Positions 12,501 to 22,721 of a stretch of DNA of 26,743 bases are shown here, in pieces. Source of the stretch: Reticulomyxa filosa (Eukaryota; Foraminifera; Reticulomyxidae); contig ASPP01024088.1 in assembly GCA_000512085.1 (NCBI GenBank), positions 1 through 26,743 of the forward strand, given 5' to 3'. The translations under genes were made by a program, and so were the position numbers. Under the pieces are notes generated by a model, which was not told where the DNA came from, did not search any database, and saw only the letters and a list, made by a program, of their open reading frames with translations. The first letter of the stretch is position 1, and every line of letters starts with the position of its first letter.

Positions 12501-14068
12501 TCAGTGAAGGCAATCTTTTGGCAAATGGCAACAATGCTAAAAAATCGTCTATGAAACTCAAACAATCTCAAAAAAAAATCGAAATGGAGAAAAAAGAAGA
12601 AATCGATGAAAAACAATACCAAAGTTTCTAAACAAAAAAACATGAGTCAATAAAATATAACCACACACAACATATACAATAACATATTAAACAGCTGAAG
12701 TGATGCGAAAGATTGCAGGAGTTGGAGGAAACTCCAATGTGGATGGAACTCACTCAAGGGTTCATACTTTAGGCGGGGCTCAATTGCAAAAAATGCAACA
12801 AGAGCATAATATTGAATATGTGGATGAAGATTCGGAAAAACGAGATGATGAAGAGGAAGAACAAGATGAAGAAGAACACGAACAACAAGAAGAACAACAA
12901 TCCAATAAAGATAAAGATAACAATCTGGATCAATCATATACACAAGGGCCTATGATCAAAATTGCTTCATATAAACAGCAAGATATGTTGGAACAAGGGG
13001 GTATTATGCCAAGTGCTAACCGTCAATTGCGACAACAGGCATTAGATGAAACACCTCCAGTAATAAAACCGAGACCTAGCAAAAGTGTTCGTGAGCTTGA
13101 GAAAGAAAAAGAAAAACTTAAAGAAAATGATGAGATACTGCTAAGAAAAAATACCGAAAATCGTAGCAATAGCGATGCAAAAAGACCTTCCAAACCTGCA
13201 TCTCCAAAAGTTGTCGTTGAATTAGTTTCAAGCAATGATAACAATGTTGACAATGAAATGGACATCGAAATTCCACCAGCAGATTTAACGGAACGTAATT
13301 CTGCTGCACGGCCAGCGTATGTGGAAACTGGTGGAGATCAAGGTGAAGACGCGGTACCTCAAGGTGTGCTCATGAATACAGATGGCAGTGTTGCAAATTT
13401 GAAAGCGTCTGATAAGCCAATGCCATCTTCAACTAGCAAAACAAATATTCCTCAAAATATAAAAAGCGAGCCTGTTGAATCTCACGATAATGATCAAAAT
13501 ATACCTGTAGGCGATTTATCCACATTTTTGGAAGATACCACATTACTTCGAATTTTATTGAAACATTTGAAAAAGTTATTTAAAATTGTTTTTGATTTTG
13601 CTTTTTTTATATTTATATGTTTGTTATGTTACATGTCTAGAAAAACCGCGGATTACAAATTATTGGAGTTTTATTTGATGGCGAATCAGTTTAAGACTTT
13701 TACCCAAGATCCCACCTGTAATCCTAAAACACAAAGAGACAACGCCAAATTGATTATTGAGACATTTTTCTTAGTTACTTTTTGCTATTATTTGTTTTGG
13801 CAGTTTTTATAGTATATTATAAATGCAAATTGTTTGTGATGAATAGCCGGAAAGTCCAAAATTTTTAGAAACAATTCAAGGAACAACACGACATGACGCA
13901 ATGAAAGTATTTGTACAAACAAAAAAGAATGATATGTTGCCTGCTGATTTATTAGATAAAGCAAAACAAGAAGTAAAATCAGATATGATCTCACGCGTGT
14001 TTCCTGATTTTATGACTTCAGAGAGATATAAACGTCTTGTTGAAGAAGGTACAATTCGAATGCCTTAA
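3514..14068 (+). CDS. Giant Furry/MOR2/Tao3-family cell morphogenesis protein with C-terminal RGS domain
   Basis: Proposed exons: 3514-3756 (or -3750), 3857-4200, 4279 to about 4530, 4697-4773, 4873-7711, 7812-9832 (or -9868), 9906-11744, 11836-11973, 12043-12189, 12260-12623, 12695-13574, 13641-13773, 13847-14068; about 3,150 residues. Furry proteins are long alpha-helical-repeat scaffolds that work with NDR/LATS kinases in polarity and morphogenesis at the cortex or cytoskeleton. Family landmarks occur in the expected order: 'WAKVLGLIS' then 'YFTVMRYIHID' (plant MOR2 has ARVLGALS...INGMRYLKL), 'LFVHLCAQHLEFATSTLLPQ', 'LLLHPDYETTELAVSVL', 'EYQAFRAATAVLALGPAL', 'NLLQIALPWFAN', and 'RQMASRALRLYCI' before 'AIRGIETLTVIVQ'. 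From about 12043 the protein becomes polar and disordered, with an acidic EEEEQDEEEHEQQEEQQ stretch, then an RGS domain ends it. The ATG at 3514 is chosen as the first in-frame Met of a family-like N-terminus. Oddities: one-base frameshifts at the A7 and T7 runs, and no GT donor for the third intron. Family assignment is strong; exon edges are hand-made. Confidence 0.85.
8310..8316 (+). other. Apparent one-base frameshift at a T7 run in the Furry-like gene
   Basis: The upstream frame reads GYGNAKIF and hits TAA at 8321-8323. Adding one T to the run gives GNAKIFFDVIVSLDLPEQ, which runs smoothly into the downstream frame. The alternative is a 38-bp intron at 8298-8335 (GTAATG...CTTAG), which is phase-compatible but far shorter than the other introns and removes protein-like sequence. 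A homopolymer sequencing error is the simplest reading. Confidence 0.6.
11114..11120 (+). other. Apparent one-base frameshift at an A7 run in the Furry-like gene
   Basis: The upstream frame ends at TGA just after 'VANKKIQKTR'. Reading one A fewer gives NKKFKKRDDVMPISSEE and continues into the downstream open frame, which carries the acidic DDDDDDEL stretch and more helical repeats. No GT...AG pair fits between the frames. A surplus base in a homopolymer is the likely cause. Confidence 0.6.
12043..13530 (+). other. Disordered, acidic linker of the Furry-like protein
   Basis: The exons here encode about 450 residues poor in hydrophobics and rich in Ser, Asn, Gln, Lys and Glu. There is a highly acidic stretch near 12840-12900 and a Lys/Glu-rich helix-prone stretch near 13090-13130. 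No folded domain is recognised. The introns at 12190-12259 and 12624-12694 keep the frame (phase 0 and phase 1), which ties the Furry part to the RGS part in one reading frame. The segment could be a flexible tether or a phosphorylated regulatory region. Confidence 0.6.
13531..14068 (+). other. RGS domain at the C-terminus of the Furry-like protein
   Basis: Three exons (end of 12695-13574, 13641-13773 and 13847-14068) encode about 130 residues matching the RGS helical bundle. It begins 'LEDTTLLRILLKHL', followed by 'DYKLLEFYLMANQFKTF' (the family's L.FWL.VE.F helix). It ends with 'DLLDKAKQEVKSDMISRVF' and 'PDFMTSERYKRLV' (the family's D.AQ..V...M....PRFL.S..Y..L). RGS domains speed GTP hydrolysis by G-alpha or act as docking modules. 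The protein ends ten residues after the last RGS helix. An AATAAA lies at 14079-14084, 11 bases after the stop, though such hexamers are common by chance here. Confidence 0.75.
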
Positions 14069-14749
14069 AATAGGTTTTAATAAATAATTACTTATTTTTT
14101 TTCCCTGAATGTTTATATTACTCTATCATTTTTTTTTTGGATTTAATTTGTTTGATTTGTTGCGTGTGATTACCTCTGCTTTCTCCTTTTAAGTTTGGTC
14201 GAATAAAAAATGTTGGAATTTTTTGGAGAGTGTGCATCTCTATCATTTATTTATCTCAGGGATGTAAATTTTTTTTTTATACCTCTTTCTCTTTTGTCTC
14301 ATTTGATTGATAGTGATAAGATATTTGAATGGTTTTGTTCTAACACATTTTAATAATCTCTTCTGTCCTGTTTAGATGAATCCGAAATGTCTTTCTTTTT
14401 TTGTTGAAATGTTTAAACAACAAAACAATTTTTTTTTGTCATTGGTGGAAACGTACATCATATCGAACCACTTTCATATATGTTTCAAGCTAAAAACTTG
14501 TTACAAAAGCGCGGCTTCCGTGCAGTCTCCAAAAAAAATGCGAGGAAATACAGAGATTGAAAAAAAAACAAATTGTAATTGCTCCTTTTCACAATAACAA
14601 AAGAAAAAGCTGTTTTTTTCGGGGATGACAAGTACTGACATTTTGGCAATTCAAATTAAGGCCCAATCAAAAAACCACTTTGCTCATTTGTAATTGCCAA
14701 TCTAGACACCATCAAAAAGAAAAGACAAAAGAAAAAAGAGTACGCGTGA
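14069..14749. other. Convergent 3' region between the Furry-like and ankyrin genes
   Basis: Both neighbouring genes end toward this stretch. It is T-rich on the plus strand, with several T8-T9 runs. A stop-free plus-strand frame ending at 14560 reads '...FQAKNLLQKRGFRAVSKK' and looks somewhat protein-like. It has no upstream ATG or splice acceptor, so it is not called as a gene. Confidence 0.5.
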
Positions 14750-16205
14750 TTAATTGCTGTTGGTTTCTGTAGTTTGAAGATTTTGGTCGGGATTTGTAGC
14801 GAGCGCCAAATCATTATCAGGATTATCGTTTCCTTGGTCAGTCCCTTGATCTTCCATTTTCTGTTTCACCAGCAACTGTTGCTGTCGGTAATTTGCATAT
14901 TTCGGAATTTGATTAAACGTAAACATTTCGATTTCACGCAGCAAAAACAAATCCAATCTCGTAGCCTCTTCGATCGTTCTCATACATTCTCGTTGGCGCG
15001 AGCGGCTATTCCTATGGTAAACTTATATACCGACAAACCAAAAAATGCAATGTGATTGAACGACACATGGAATAGCCAAGCAAAAAGAGTGAAACTGAAA
15101 CTTACATAAAATTTGTTTTAAAATTCTTGGCATATGCTTTAAGATCGATTGTGGAGTAGAAACTTTTTGTTCTCCCCAGTCGCCATCATCAATATGATAG
15201 CCAACATCAATCAAAAATGAAAAAGTATCCAGTGCTTGTCTAGCATCCCATGGTGAAGTTTTTACAATATGGCTGTTGTAATCTTTAGCAACATCGGTTA
15301 AGCGTCGAGCAGCTAAGTGTAACGGGCTGTGAATATTACGATATCTGCCAATCCATCTTTTTTTTTATATTTATTTATTTCCCCCGCCCCCCAATGATTG
15401 TAACACAACAAACAAAAAGGTGTGTTTGTACAACTTTTTCTTCGGTGTGTTGCTCCCCTCTTTTTTTTTGTACCTTTTTTTTCTCTCTAAACACTAAACG
15501 GGCCAAAATCATAGAAAAATTTTCTGACATCGACAACTTGAGTTCGGATGACAAATTGGAACGGACTCATTCCATGGAACGTGGACATGGGCAAGTCTAC
15601 GCTAGCAGCGACAAGATCGATGTATTGCACGTTCCAATCAGTGACACTGCTCAAGATCAGAGCAATCAGTTCCGGCGACAGTTCGTCACGGTCATGTAAA
15701 TAATTGACAATTTTGCACATATCGACGGGAGAGTGAGTACGAGCGGCCTCTACTTTTTCTTGTTCCACGTACTCGGTCAATAGTTGTTGATACTTTTCCG
15801 TTTCGACAGGGCTTAGGAGTTTGCGTCCCATTCGACTGCGATGGTTTTCCTTATTTTCGGGGAGGACGCGTCGACTGGTACCAACGCTGCCGCTGCTGTT
15901 GTGTCTTCGTCGCGAGTCGTTGCGACTGACTGTCACATCCGACATCCGATTGTAGCGGTCCATCATTGTCGCAGGGGCGGCGGACGACACAGAGCCTTGC
16001 ACGATCGGCGGCTCGACATTTTGATTGGTCGTCCGAGAAAACAAGCTGCTTAAAGAACTCCGAAGCCCCTTTGTGTATTTCCTTGATCCCTTTTCGTCAT
16101 CCATTTCTTTTCCTTCGCTGGTCAATTGATGTAATGATTGTGTCCGTGCTTTTCCAAGAAAGGGTCTGTCGTCTTAATATCCAATCGCATATATAAATAA
16201 ATATA

Positions 16206-16236
<31 letters not shown>

Positions 16237-17963
16237 GGAATTGAATTATGAGAAGCAATAAATTAGCAATACCTTCGTACTCAACATCAGACAATGATAC
16301 ACGAGACGGTATTCGTGTATGTTGAGCGGTGGTGACTAAGGAGGGAGCCGCTTGCGCTTCCGAGTTTCTGGAATTGCGCCCGAGTGACAGTTTGATGCGT
16401 TGAAAAGGGCTTTCGCGAGTGGTTTGCGAACGGTTCAGCAAAAAATGAAATGGACGATTTCGCCGACGGGAGAGTTCCTCTTGCGTTTTCTGTTCCTCTC
16501 GCTTCAGCGCATCGTCTTCATCCCCTAGCACTCCCAACAATTTCGACCTCGTTTCTGCCTTTTCTATCGGGTCTGTGCCCAATATTTTGTTGGCCTTTCT
16601 GACGCTTGAAAAGTCCTCTGTTCGACATTACAACAGATTGTTCAAAAAAAAAAAAAATATTGCATGTGCGTGCGTATGTTTTTTTTTTTTATAGAAAAAA
16701 AGAAACCTCCAAATTTTTTACGGATGACCCGTGGGGGTGGCAATTTCGTTTGTTGTTGTTCGTGCACAATATGATAGACGGATGTGGCGGGCTGCTCGTA
16801 GGCAGCACTGTCGTCGACGTGATTGAGTGTTCTCGATCTGTGATGGGCTTGATAAGGAGGTGTTTTTTTGCTGGCCGTGGGCGCGTTGTTGTCGATGTGC
16901 AAGTCATCTTGACTGCCTGCGATGGCGCCGCCAGGGCTACCGCCGCTGCTTTGTGTGCTTGCAACCTCTTCCAGCGACGGGCTGGTGTATTTGCTCTCTT
17001 CGTCCAAATGATCTTTGTTTGTTCGAATTTCTTTCTTCTCATCGCTCTCTGCATCTAATCATTGTTGTTATTGTATACATATGTATATATCATTTATATA
17101 TTTTATTGATTGAACCCTTTCAGTTTAGAGAACATTCAAAACAGTGAACAAGAGAAAGGGGGAGGGGGGGGGGATTTTAAAAAAAAAAAAAATAAAATTG
17201 GTTGAGGTGATGAACAATACTTTACATTTGTCAATGTTTGATTTTTTTTTACCTACAACAGTGGTCGTGGTAGAGATTTGTGACAATCCTGCACCAATGT
17301 GGTCACAACACCTCTGATCGTCGTTGTCATTGCTGTCCACCTTTTCGGTTGGTCCATACGTGCTTCCTGGAATTGCTTGCTTGGCCTTGTTCATGCGGTC
17401 CACCATCGACGAGGAGACGTACTCCGGCTCTTCCTCATCTCCGTCGTTACAAGAACTCAACAAGTACACACGATCAATTTCATTTTGGATACCATAAGGG
17501 GTCTCGTTGTCTAGCAAATTTGAACGGATAATGTCCAAACTCTTTTTGTAACTGTCCTGTCAATTTTTTTTTTAAATTGTTGTTTGTTCGATTGTTTCCT
17601 TTTTCGGGAATGAGAAGGGAAAAAAAAAAAAAAGATGCTCAATTATTACGTACACTGAATTCAAATCCCTCCCCCCCCCCAAACAAATTAATACACTGTT
17701 TTTTAAATCAAAACTTCATTCGACCCTAATACGCGCCCCAAGGCCTTGGAACGCTTAAATTGTTCTCGGGTCACGCCAAGTCTCTGTTATTTTTTTTTTA
17801 GCTTTTTTTTTATGCATATTAAGAATTTCGATTTTATTATGCCTAAAATGGCCATGCCTCCCCCCCTCGTCTTCCTTACATAAAGAGCCTTATCGGCATC
17901 ATGTACCCCCTCCAGTGAAGGGGTTTTGTAACGTGCAGGTAAAGCATTTTTGTCCTGTGCCAT
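14750..17963 (-). CDS. Ankyrin-repeat protein, about 760 residues, eight exons
   Basis: Exons in coding order are 17963-17880, 17783-17715, 17556-17253, 17054-16707, 16617-16273, 16172 to about 15538, 15344-15106 and 15021-14750. All junctions but the sixth agree in phase. The start ATG (17961-17963) opens 'MAQDKNALPARYKTPSLEG' and the first donor is GTAAGG. Residues 1-150 are mixed helical (REQFKRSKALGRVLG; YKKSLDIIRSNLL). About 150-440 is polar, Ser/Arg-rich and probably disordered. About 500-690 carries ankyrin-like helices: 'GMSPFQFVIRTQVVDVRKFF' and the clear 'NIHSPLHLAARR', followed by 'DTFSFLIDVGYHIDDGDWG'. The tail is Gln/Asn/Asp-rich and ends at TAA 14750-14752. There is no signal peptide or membrane segment, so it is probably cytosolic, with ankyrin repeats for protein binding. 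The junction between the sixth and seventh exons does not match in phase as drawn; a donor near 15590 would match but drops one repeat. The gene's 5' end faces the O-methyltransferase gene, about 490 bp away. Confidence 0.7.
16209..16236. repeat. Long poly-T tract inside an intron of the ankyrin gene
   Basis: An uninterrupted T run of about 26-28 bases follows an AT dinucleotide stretch within the intron at 16173-16272. On the coding (minus) strand it is a poly-A run. Runs of 8-17 A or T are common in introns throughout the window. Confidence 0.8.
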
Positions 17964-18452
17964 CTTTGTGAAAATCGAACAGAATTACAAGATAAGATTA
18001 TTATTGAATTATAATTTTTTGTTTTCTGCTCCCCCTTGCCTTTTAACGAACGAGAGTAACACGAGCTGTACACATTTTTTGCTACAATTGTACCCACTCT
18101 CATTTTCATTCAAAAAATTACAAAGGTGAATTCCAATATTTTTAAGGGCTTATATGTTTCAAAGAGTTTGGTCTGGTCATTTTTGAAAAAGTTACTGTCT
18201 TCTACCACTAAATTTTTGATTAAGCTGCTTTACCATTATTTGTTTAGGCAGAAAACGAAACAAAATATGAATCATTTTTATTTCTGTCACATATGCTGAT
18301 TATATGGAGAATTGTTTTAAAAAAGCTTGAGTGTAAGTCTTTGTTCAGTTCAAAGTTTTAAAGAAAAAACGCTTGAGCCGAACAGTTTAACACTCAGATT
18401 TTTCTTGATTTCGATAGTATTTACACGTTAAAAAGAAGATTTTAGTATTAAT
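17964..18452. other. Divergent intergenic region, likely shared promoter
   Basis: The minus-strand ankyrin gene starts at 17963 and the plus-strand O-methyltransferase at 18453, so this 489-bp stretch should hold both promoters. It is AT-rich and no defined motif was identified. The open frame antisense to the first ankyrin exon is a shadow. Confidence 0.5.
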
Positions 18453-19336
18453 ATGAATAGGGCGACGTTTATAAGGCTAACAACAGGCTTTACAGTAGGG
18501 GTTGGAGCAACAATTGCGTCTTTACGTCATGGAGGGGAATCACATTGGATAAACCGCGACGTGTTAGGTTTGGAAAAAAAGAAAAAAAATGATGGCGTAG
18601 TAGAAGCAGAAACTAAGATAATTGATACAAGACTTCGGGAATACTTCAATCGACAAGGAAATCGTGAAATTAAAGCGTTTGATGAAATAAAGAAGCTGAC
18701 AAATTCAACGTTTCCAAAGGATGCAATTATGGTGACAGATTTAGCAGAATTATATTTTTTTAGATGGCTGATGCCAACATTAAATGTAAAGAAAGCATTA
18801 GAAGTTGGTGTGTTCACGGGATCTTCTTCATTGGCAATAGCAAAAGGATTACCGAAAGATGGACGATTAGGTAAGTAGGTGTATGATTAATAAATAAATA
18901 ATAATCTGTAATTGTGTATGTATTAATATGTATAGTGGCAATCGACATTAGTGATGAATTCACAAAGGTCGCACGTGAGTTTTGGAAAAAAGAAGGAATA
19001 AATGAGAAAATAGATTTACGTCTTGGTAAAGGTATTGACGTATTGAAAGAATTGATAAATAACAAGTCTGAAGTCGAAACTTATGACTTTGTATTTATTG
19101 ATGCTTACAAACCAGAATACAAGGACTATTACGAACTTAGTTTGAAATTATTAAAAAAAAATGGTATTATGTGCATTGACAATACCTTGTGGGAGCGTAA
19201 AGTTGCTGATCCTTCCAATCAGGAAACTAACACTGTTTTCATCCGTCAATTTAATGAAATGGTTCGAAATGATCCAAGGGTCGATATTGCTTTGACAAGT
19301 ATTGGTGATGGTGTTACGTTTGTTCGAAAATTGTAA
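18453..19336 (+). CDS. Cation-dependent class I O-methyltransferase (COMT/caffeoyl-CoA type), N-terminally anchored or targeted
   Basis: Two exons, 18453-18870 and 18936-19336, are joined in phase 1 across a 65-bp intron (GTAAGT...TATAG), giving 272 residues. This enzyme class transfers a methyl group from S-adenosylmethionine to a hydroxyl of a catechol-like small molecule using Mg2+ or another divalent metal. Motif I is 'ALEVGVFTGSSSLAIAKGL', spliced to 'VAIDISDEFTKVA', whose Asp should bind the cofactor ribose. 'YDFVFIDAYKPEY' supplies the catalytic and metal-binding Asp, and 'GIMCIDNTLWERKV' the second metal-binding Asp-Asn. The C-terminal 'ALTSIGDGVTFVRK' is also typical. The N-terminus 'NRATFIRLTTGFTVGVGATI' is basic then hydrophobic, as in a mitochondrial presequence or single membrane anchor, and resembles the layout of COMTD1-type proteins. 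The exact substrate cannot be read from sequence. The ATG at 18453 is the only sensible start. The family call is strong. Confidence 0.9.
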
Positions 19337-20050
19337 CCATTTTAATGTGGAATGTCTTTTTTTATTCTTGGCTTTTACTAATAATGATAGGACATGGCTT
19401 TTTATAATTAAAATTTTAGCTTTTTCCTTTTTTTAAAGTAAGAACTTCAATTAGAGCTCTTAAATACATTCCTTTATAGAACTACCAAAGAGTGGTATTA
19501 TTTGCTTTTTCACAATTTACATCACATTTAAATCAATAGAGTAGCGCTTGAGTAAGACATGAATAGTTGTACCTCTTTTCAAAAAAATTGTTAAGCTAAT
19601 CTTTTTTTAAAATGGCTCGTTGAATTATTTGATTTAATAACAGAAAATTCATTCGTTTAATTAACAACAAAAAGGATCAATTTTTTGTAATGAAAATTAT
19701 GCTCAAAAAAATGAAAATTTCTTAATTGATCGACTACTGACATCCAATAAAAATGTCTTTAAAATGTAATTACCCACCAAACAATCACATTTTCTTTTTA
19801 AACACACAAAAAAAGACAAGTTCTTTTGAAAAAATAACTCTTTTTCAAGAGTGAATCAATTACCAACAACACTTACTGTCAACTAGTAGCATCTTGATAT
19901 TAAATGGATAAGGTATTCTTTATTTACCTCAAAATACAAAACTGTGAAATACCATCCTAAAACAAAAATATAAAAATATTTCGACAGTGTTATGGAGTTT
20001 GTTGGCACAAAGTTAAGTTTTTATTTGGAATAAGTATATGTTCTTTCACT
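19337..20050. other. Convergent 3' region; no gene seen
   Basis: The O-methyltransferase ends at 19336 and the membrane-protein gene ends, on the other strand, at 20051. The sequence between is AT-rich with short A and T runs. No open frame of interest or structured RNA was recognised. Confidence 0.5.
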
Positions 20051-22690
20051 TCATTTGTCGGCCTGTTTAGGAGACTCTTGTTGTGAAGGATGGTCAACAT
20101 CATTGGGCGAATCAATTTTTTTGTACTGAAAAAGCCAGGAAGACCCATGTTCATGTTGTTTGTCAGTGGAGTCTTGTTTTTGCAATTCGACCTCATCTTC
20201 ATGTTTGGACATGTTAACGTTCGTGTGTAATTTTTTTTTTCCAAAGAGGGAAAAGGTATGATGATCATCGCCATCTTCTTCTTTCTCATCATCCCAAGGA
20301 GAAACAAATGTTTCGACATCGTGATTCCTCACTAAACTTGCCACCATTTGGGCATCATTTTCTGTACCACACAAATCAACCAACCCAAACGATATTAGAG
20401 AATTGTCATATTTTTTTTTAAAACACAAAAAAAAAAAACAAAAAAAGAAAAAAAAAGTTCACTAGACCTTGAGGTGAAAAATGTGTAAATGCATTGGAAG
20501 TAAAAAGTGGGGAAGAGTCTTGTGGTGATTGCAAGGACATTTTCAATGAAGCAACGTCTTCACTTGACATCATAATGGCCTCTTTTTCTTGTGGCTCCGT
20601 CCACAAACGAGCTGGACTTTCTTTGTTTACGTCAATGGTCGTGGCATTATTTGCGTCCCCTTTGGCAGAGTCGTTGTCTCCATCCGTTTCTTCAATGGAA
20701 TCTTGTCTCATTGCTTCCCCACCAACGGAGGCGATATTCGGATCTTTGAGTTGTTTTTTGCTGTCACTTTTTTTTTGTTATTGTGACTTGCGGGGCTATC
20801 ACTACTGCTGTCATTGGTAGTAGGATTTGAACCGGTAGCATCGCCATTACCACTGCCGCTATTGCTATTGCTATTGCTGTTGCTGTTGCTATGAGTACTG
20901 TGATGGTCTCGTTTTAGCGACAGCTTCTGCATAGGAGGCTGTTGTTCGTTTTCAAAGGCATTCCAAGACGGACGTATACCCACGACATGGTCAGAGTTGG
21001 TGTCGTGTGGATCATTAGTATCGGCATCGTCGACTGCAGGCTGTCCTCCGTAGCTACCAGTGATTTCTTCTTCTTCGTCATTGGATAAGGACTGCTCCAG
21101 ATACTCTTGCTCTTTCTCGCATTCATAGCTGCTATTTTTCTGTGCCTGCTTTTGCTTGGACTTTTTTTTCTTCGCGGACTTGGAATGAACTGTGGACAAG
21201 AACCGCTTGGTGTTGTCGCTTTGGCATCGCAGGGCATACGTGATACAACACACCAAGAGAATCAACAGTACGCACCCGATTATCATCGAATACATGAAAT
21301 GTCGAGGGAACCAATTCACCAAGCGTTCCCAAAAGTTCTCTTTGCTTGAAGACTGCGGCTTACTAGTGTTGTCTGGAATATCTATTTACCATTTGATTCC
21401 AAACGATTTTTGATCAGCGTTGTTAATTGTATGCATACAAAACACATATTGAGTTGTTTGACTTGTATATTTCGTGTCGCATGTATGTACGTTTTTTTTG
21501 TTTGTTTTTTCTTGATTTCCTGCATATGCGTTTTTCTAAGCTCCTCCCCCCCCACATGTCTCTTTAAAGTTGGGTTCACAAGGAAGCAAAACTTTTTGGG
21601 CGTAACACAAAGTGGTTAAAGTTTGAATGATGACCAAGTCCTGACTTTGATTGGACTGTGTCAGCTGTGAATTCAACGCCTGCACAAATTCGCTCGAGGA
21701 CGCATAGGCCGCAATCGACTTCCCGCTCGATTCGCTCTGCACCGGTATCAGCCACACCATTGCGATCTAATGCAAACGTACACACACACACACACATTCA
21801 AATCGTACACAAAGGCAGTTATTAACACAACACATTTTCCATTTGTCAAGCATGGCTTGTGTTACATACAATGTTTGTGCTGCGTGTGCACACATTTTTT
21901 TTTATTTTTAAAAATATAATAAAAAATTAACGTATACGTCTAAATATATATATATATGTGATATAACTTGATTATCGAGAAGATGAAGACGGGAAGAAAC
22001 TTGTGGATTAGTAGAGTTGTCGGTTTGGATTGCATACACTTGATTCCAGTAAATAGTAATGATTTCCATGTTTTGATTGACAATGGTCGATTCGACCAAT
22101 TCTGTCAGCATGGTTGTTGTCTCTTCGTTATTTTCCAAACTGGTTACATTATAGGACGATTTCATAATCCCTACTAACTCCACTGTGTTTATTTTTCACA
22201 GTTCAAACGCACACAAAAGGAAAAGGAAAAAATGTGTCCCATTACGTGTCTATCTTAGGGTGTATATTTTCTCGCAGCCAAACATACCAGTGACAAAGTC
22301 CAAGGAAAGGACATTTAGTGTTGGTTTTCTGGTTGGCGCGTGTACTGGACTGTGTGTTCCTCTCCCACTGTCTGTTGTCGTCAACGTATTCGTCGTCGTT
22401 GTCGTCATCACCGTCGTTGTTGTAGGAGCTATTGAGGTGATCATTGTATTAGTGGCACTAGTGGTACTAGTCGTGCTAGTAGTGCTGGTAGTGCTAGTCG
22501 TACCAGTCGTGCTAGTCGTACCAGTCGTACTAGTCGTATCAGTCGTGCCGGTAGTGCTAGTGTCCGTGCTAGTGACAATACTCGTCGTTGTAAAAATCCA
22601 GGTTTCAGTAGTGTTAACATTGGGTACAATTACTGTTGTTGATGGCAATGGATTCATATTGCAACAAAGTACCTATATATTGTTTGATTA

Positions 22691-22721
<31 letters not shown>

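Noticed and set aside
14417-14560. Plus-strand frame ending '...LLQKRGFRAVSKKNARKYRD'
   Set aside because: It is somewhat protein-like, but has no usable ATG and no splice acceptor before it, and lies between two convergent genes.
16606-17147. Plus-strand open frames of 106-150 residues
   Set aside because: They are shadows of ankyrin-gene exons on the minus strand, whose splice phases and composition fit better.
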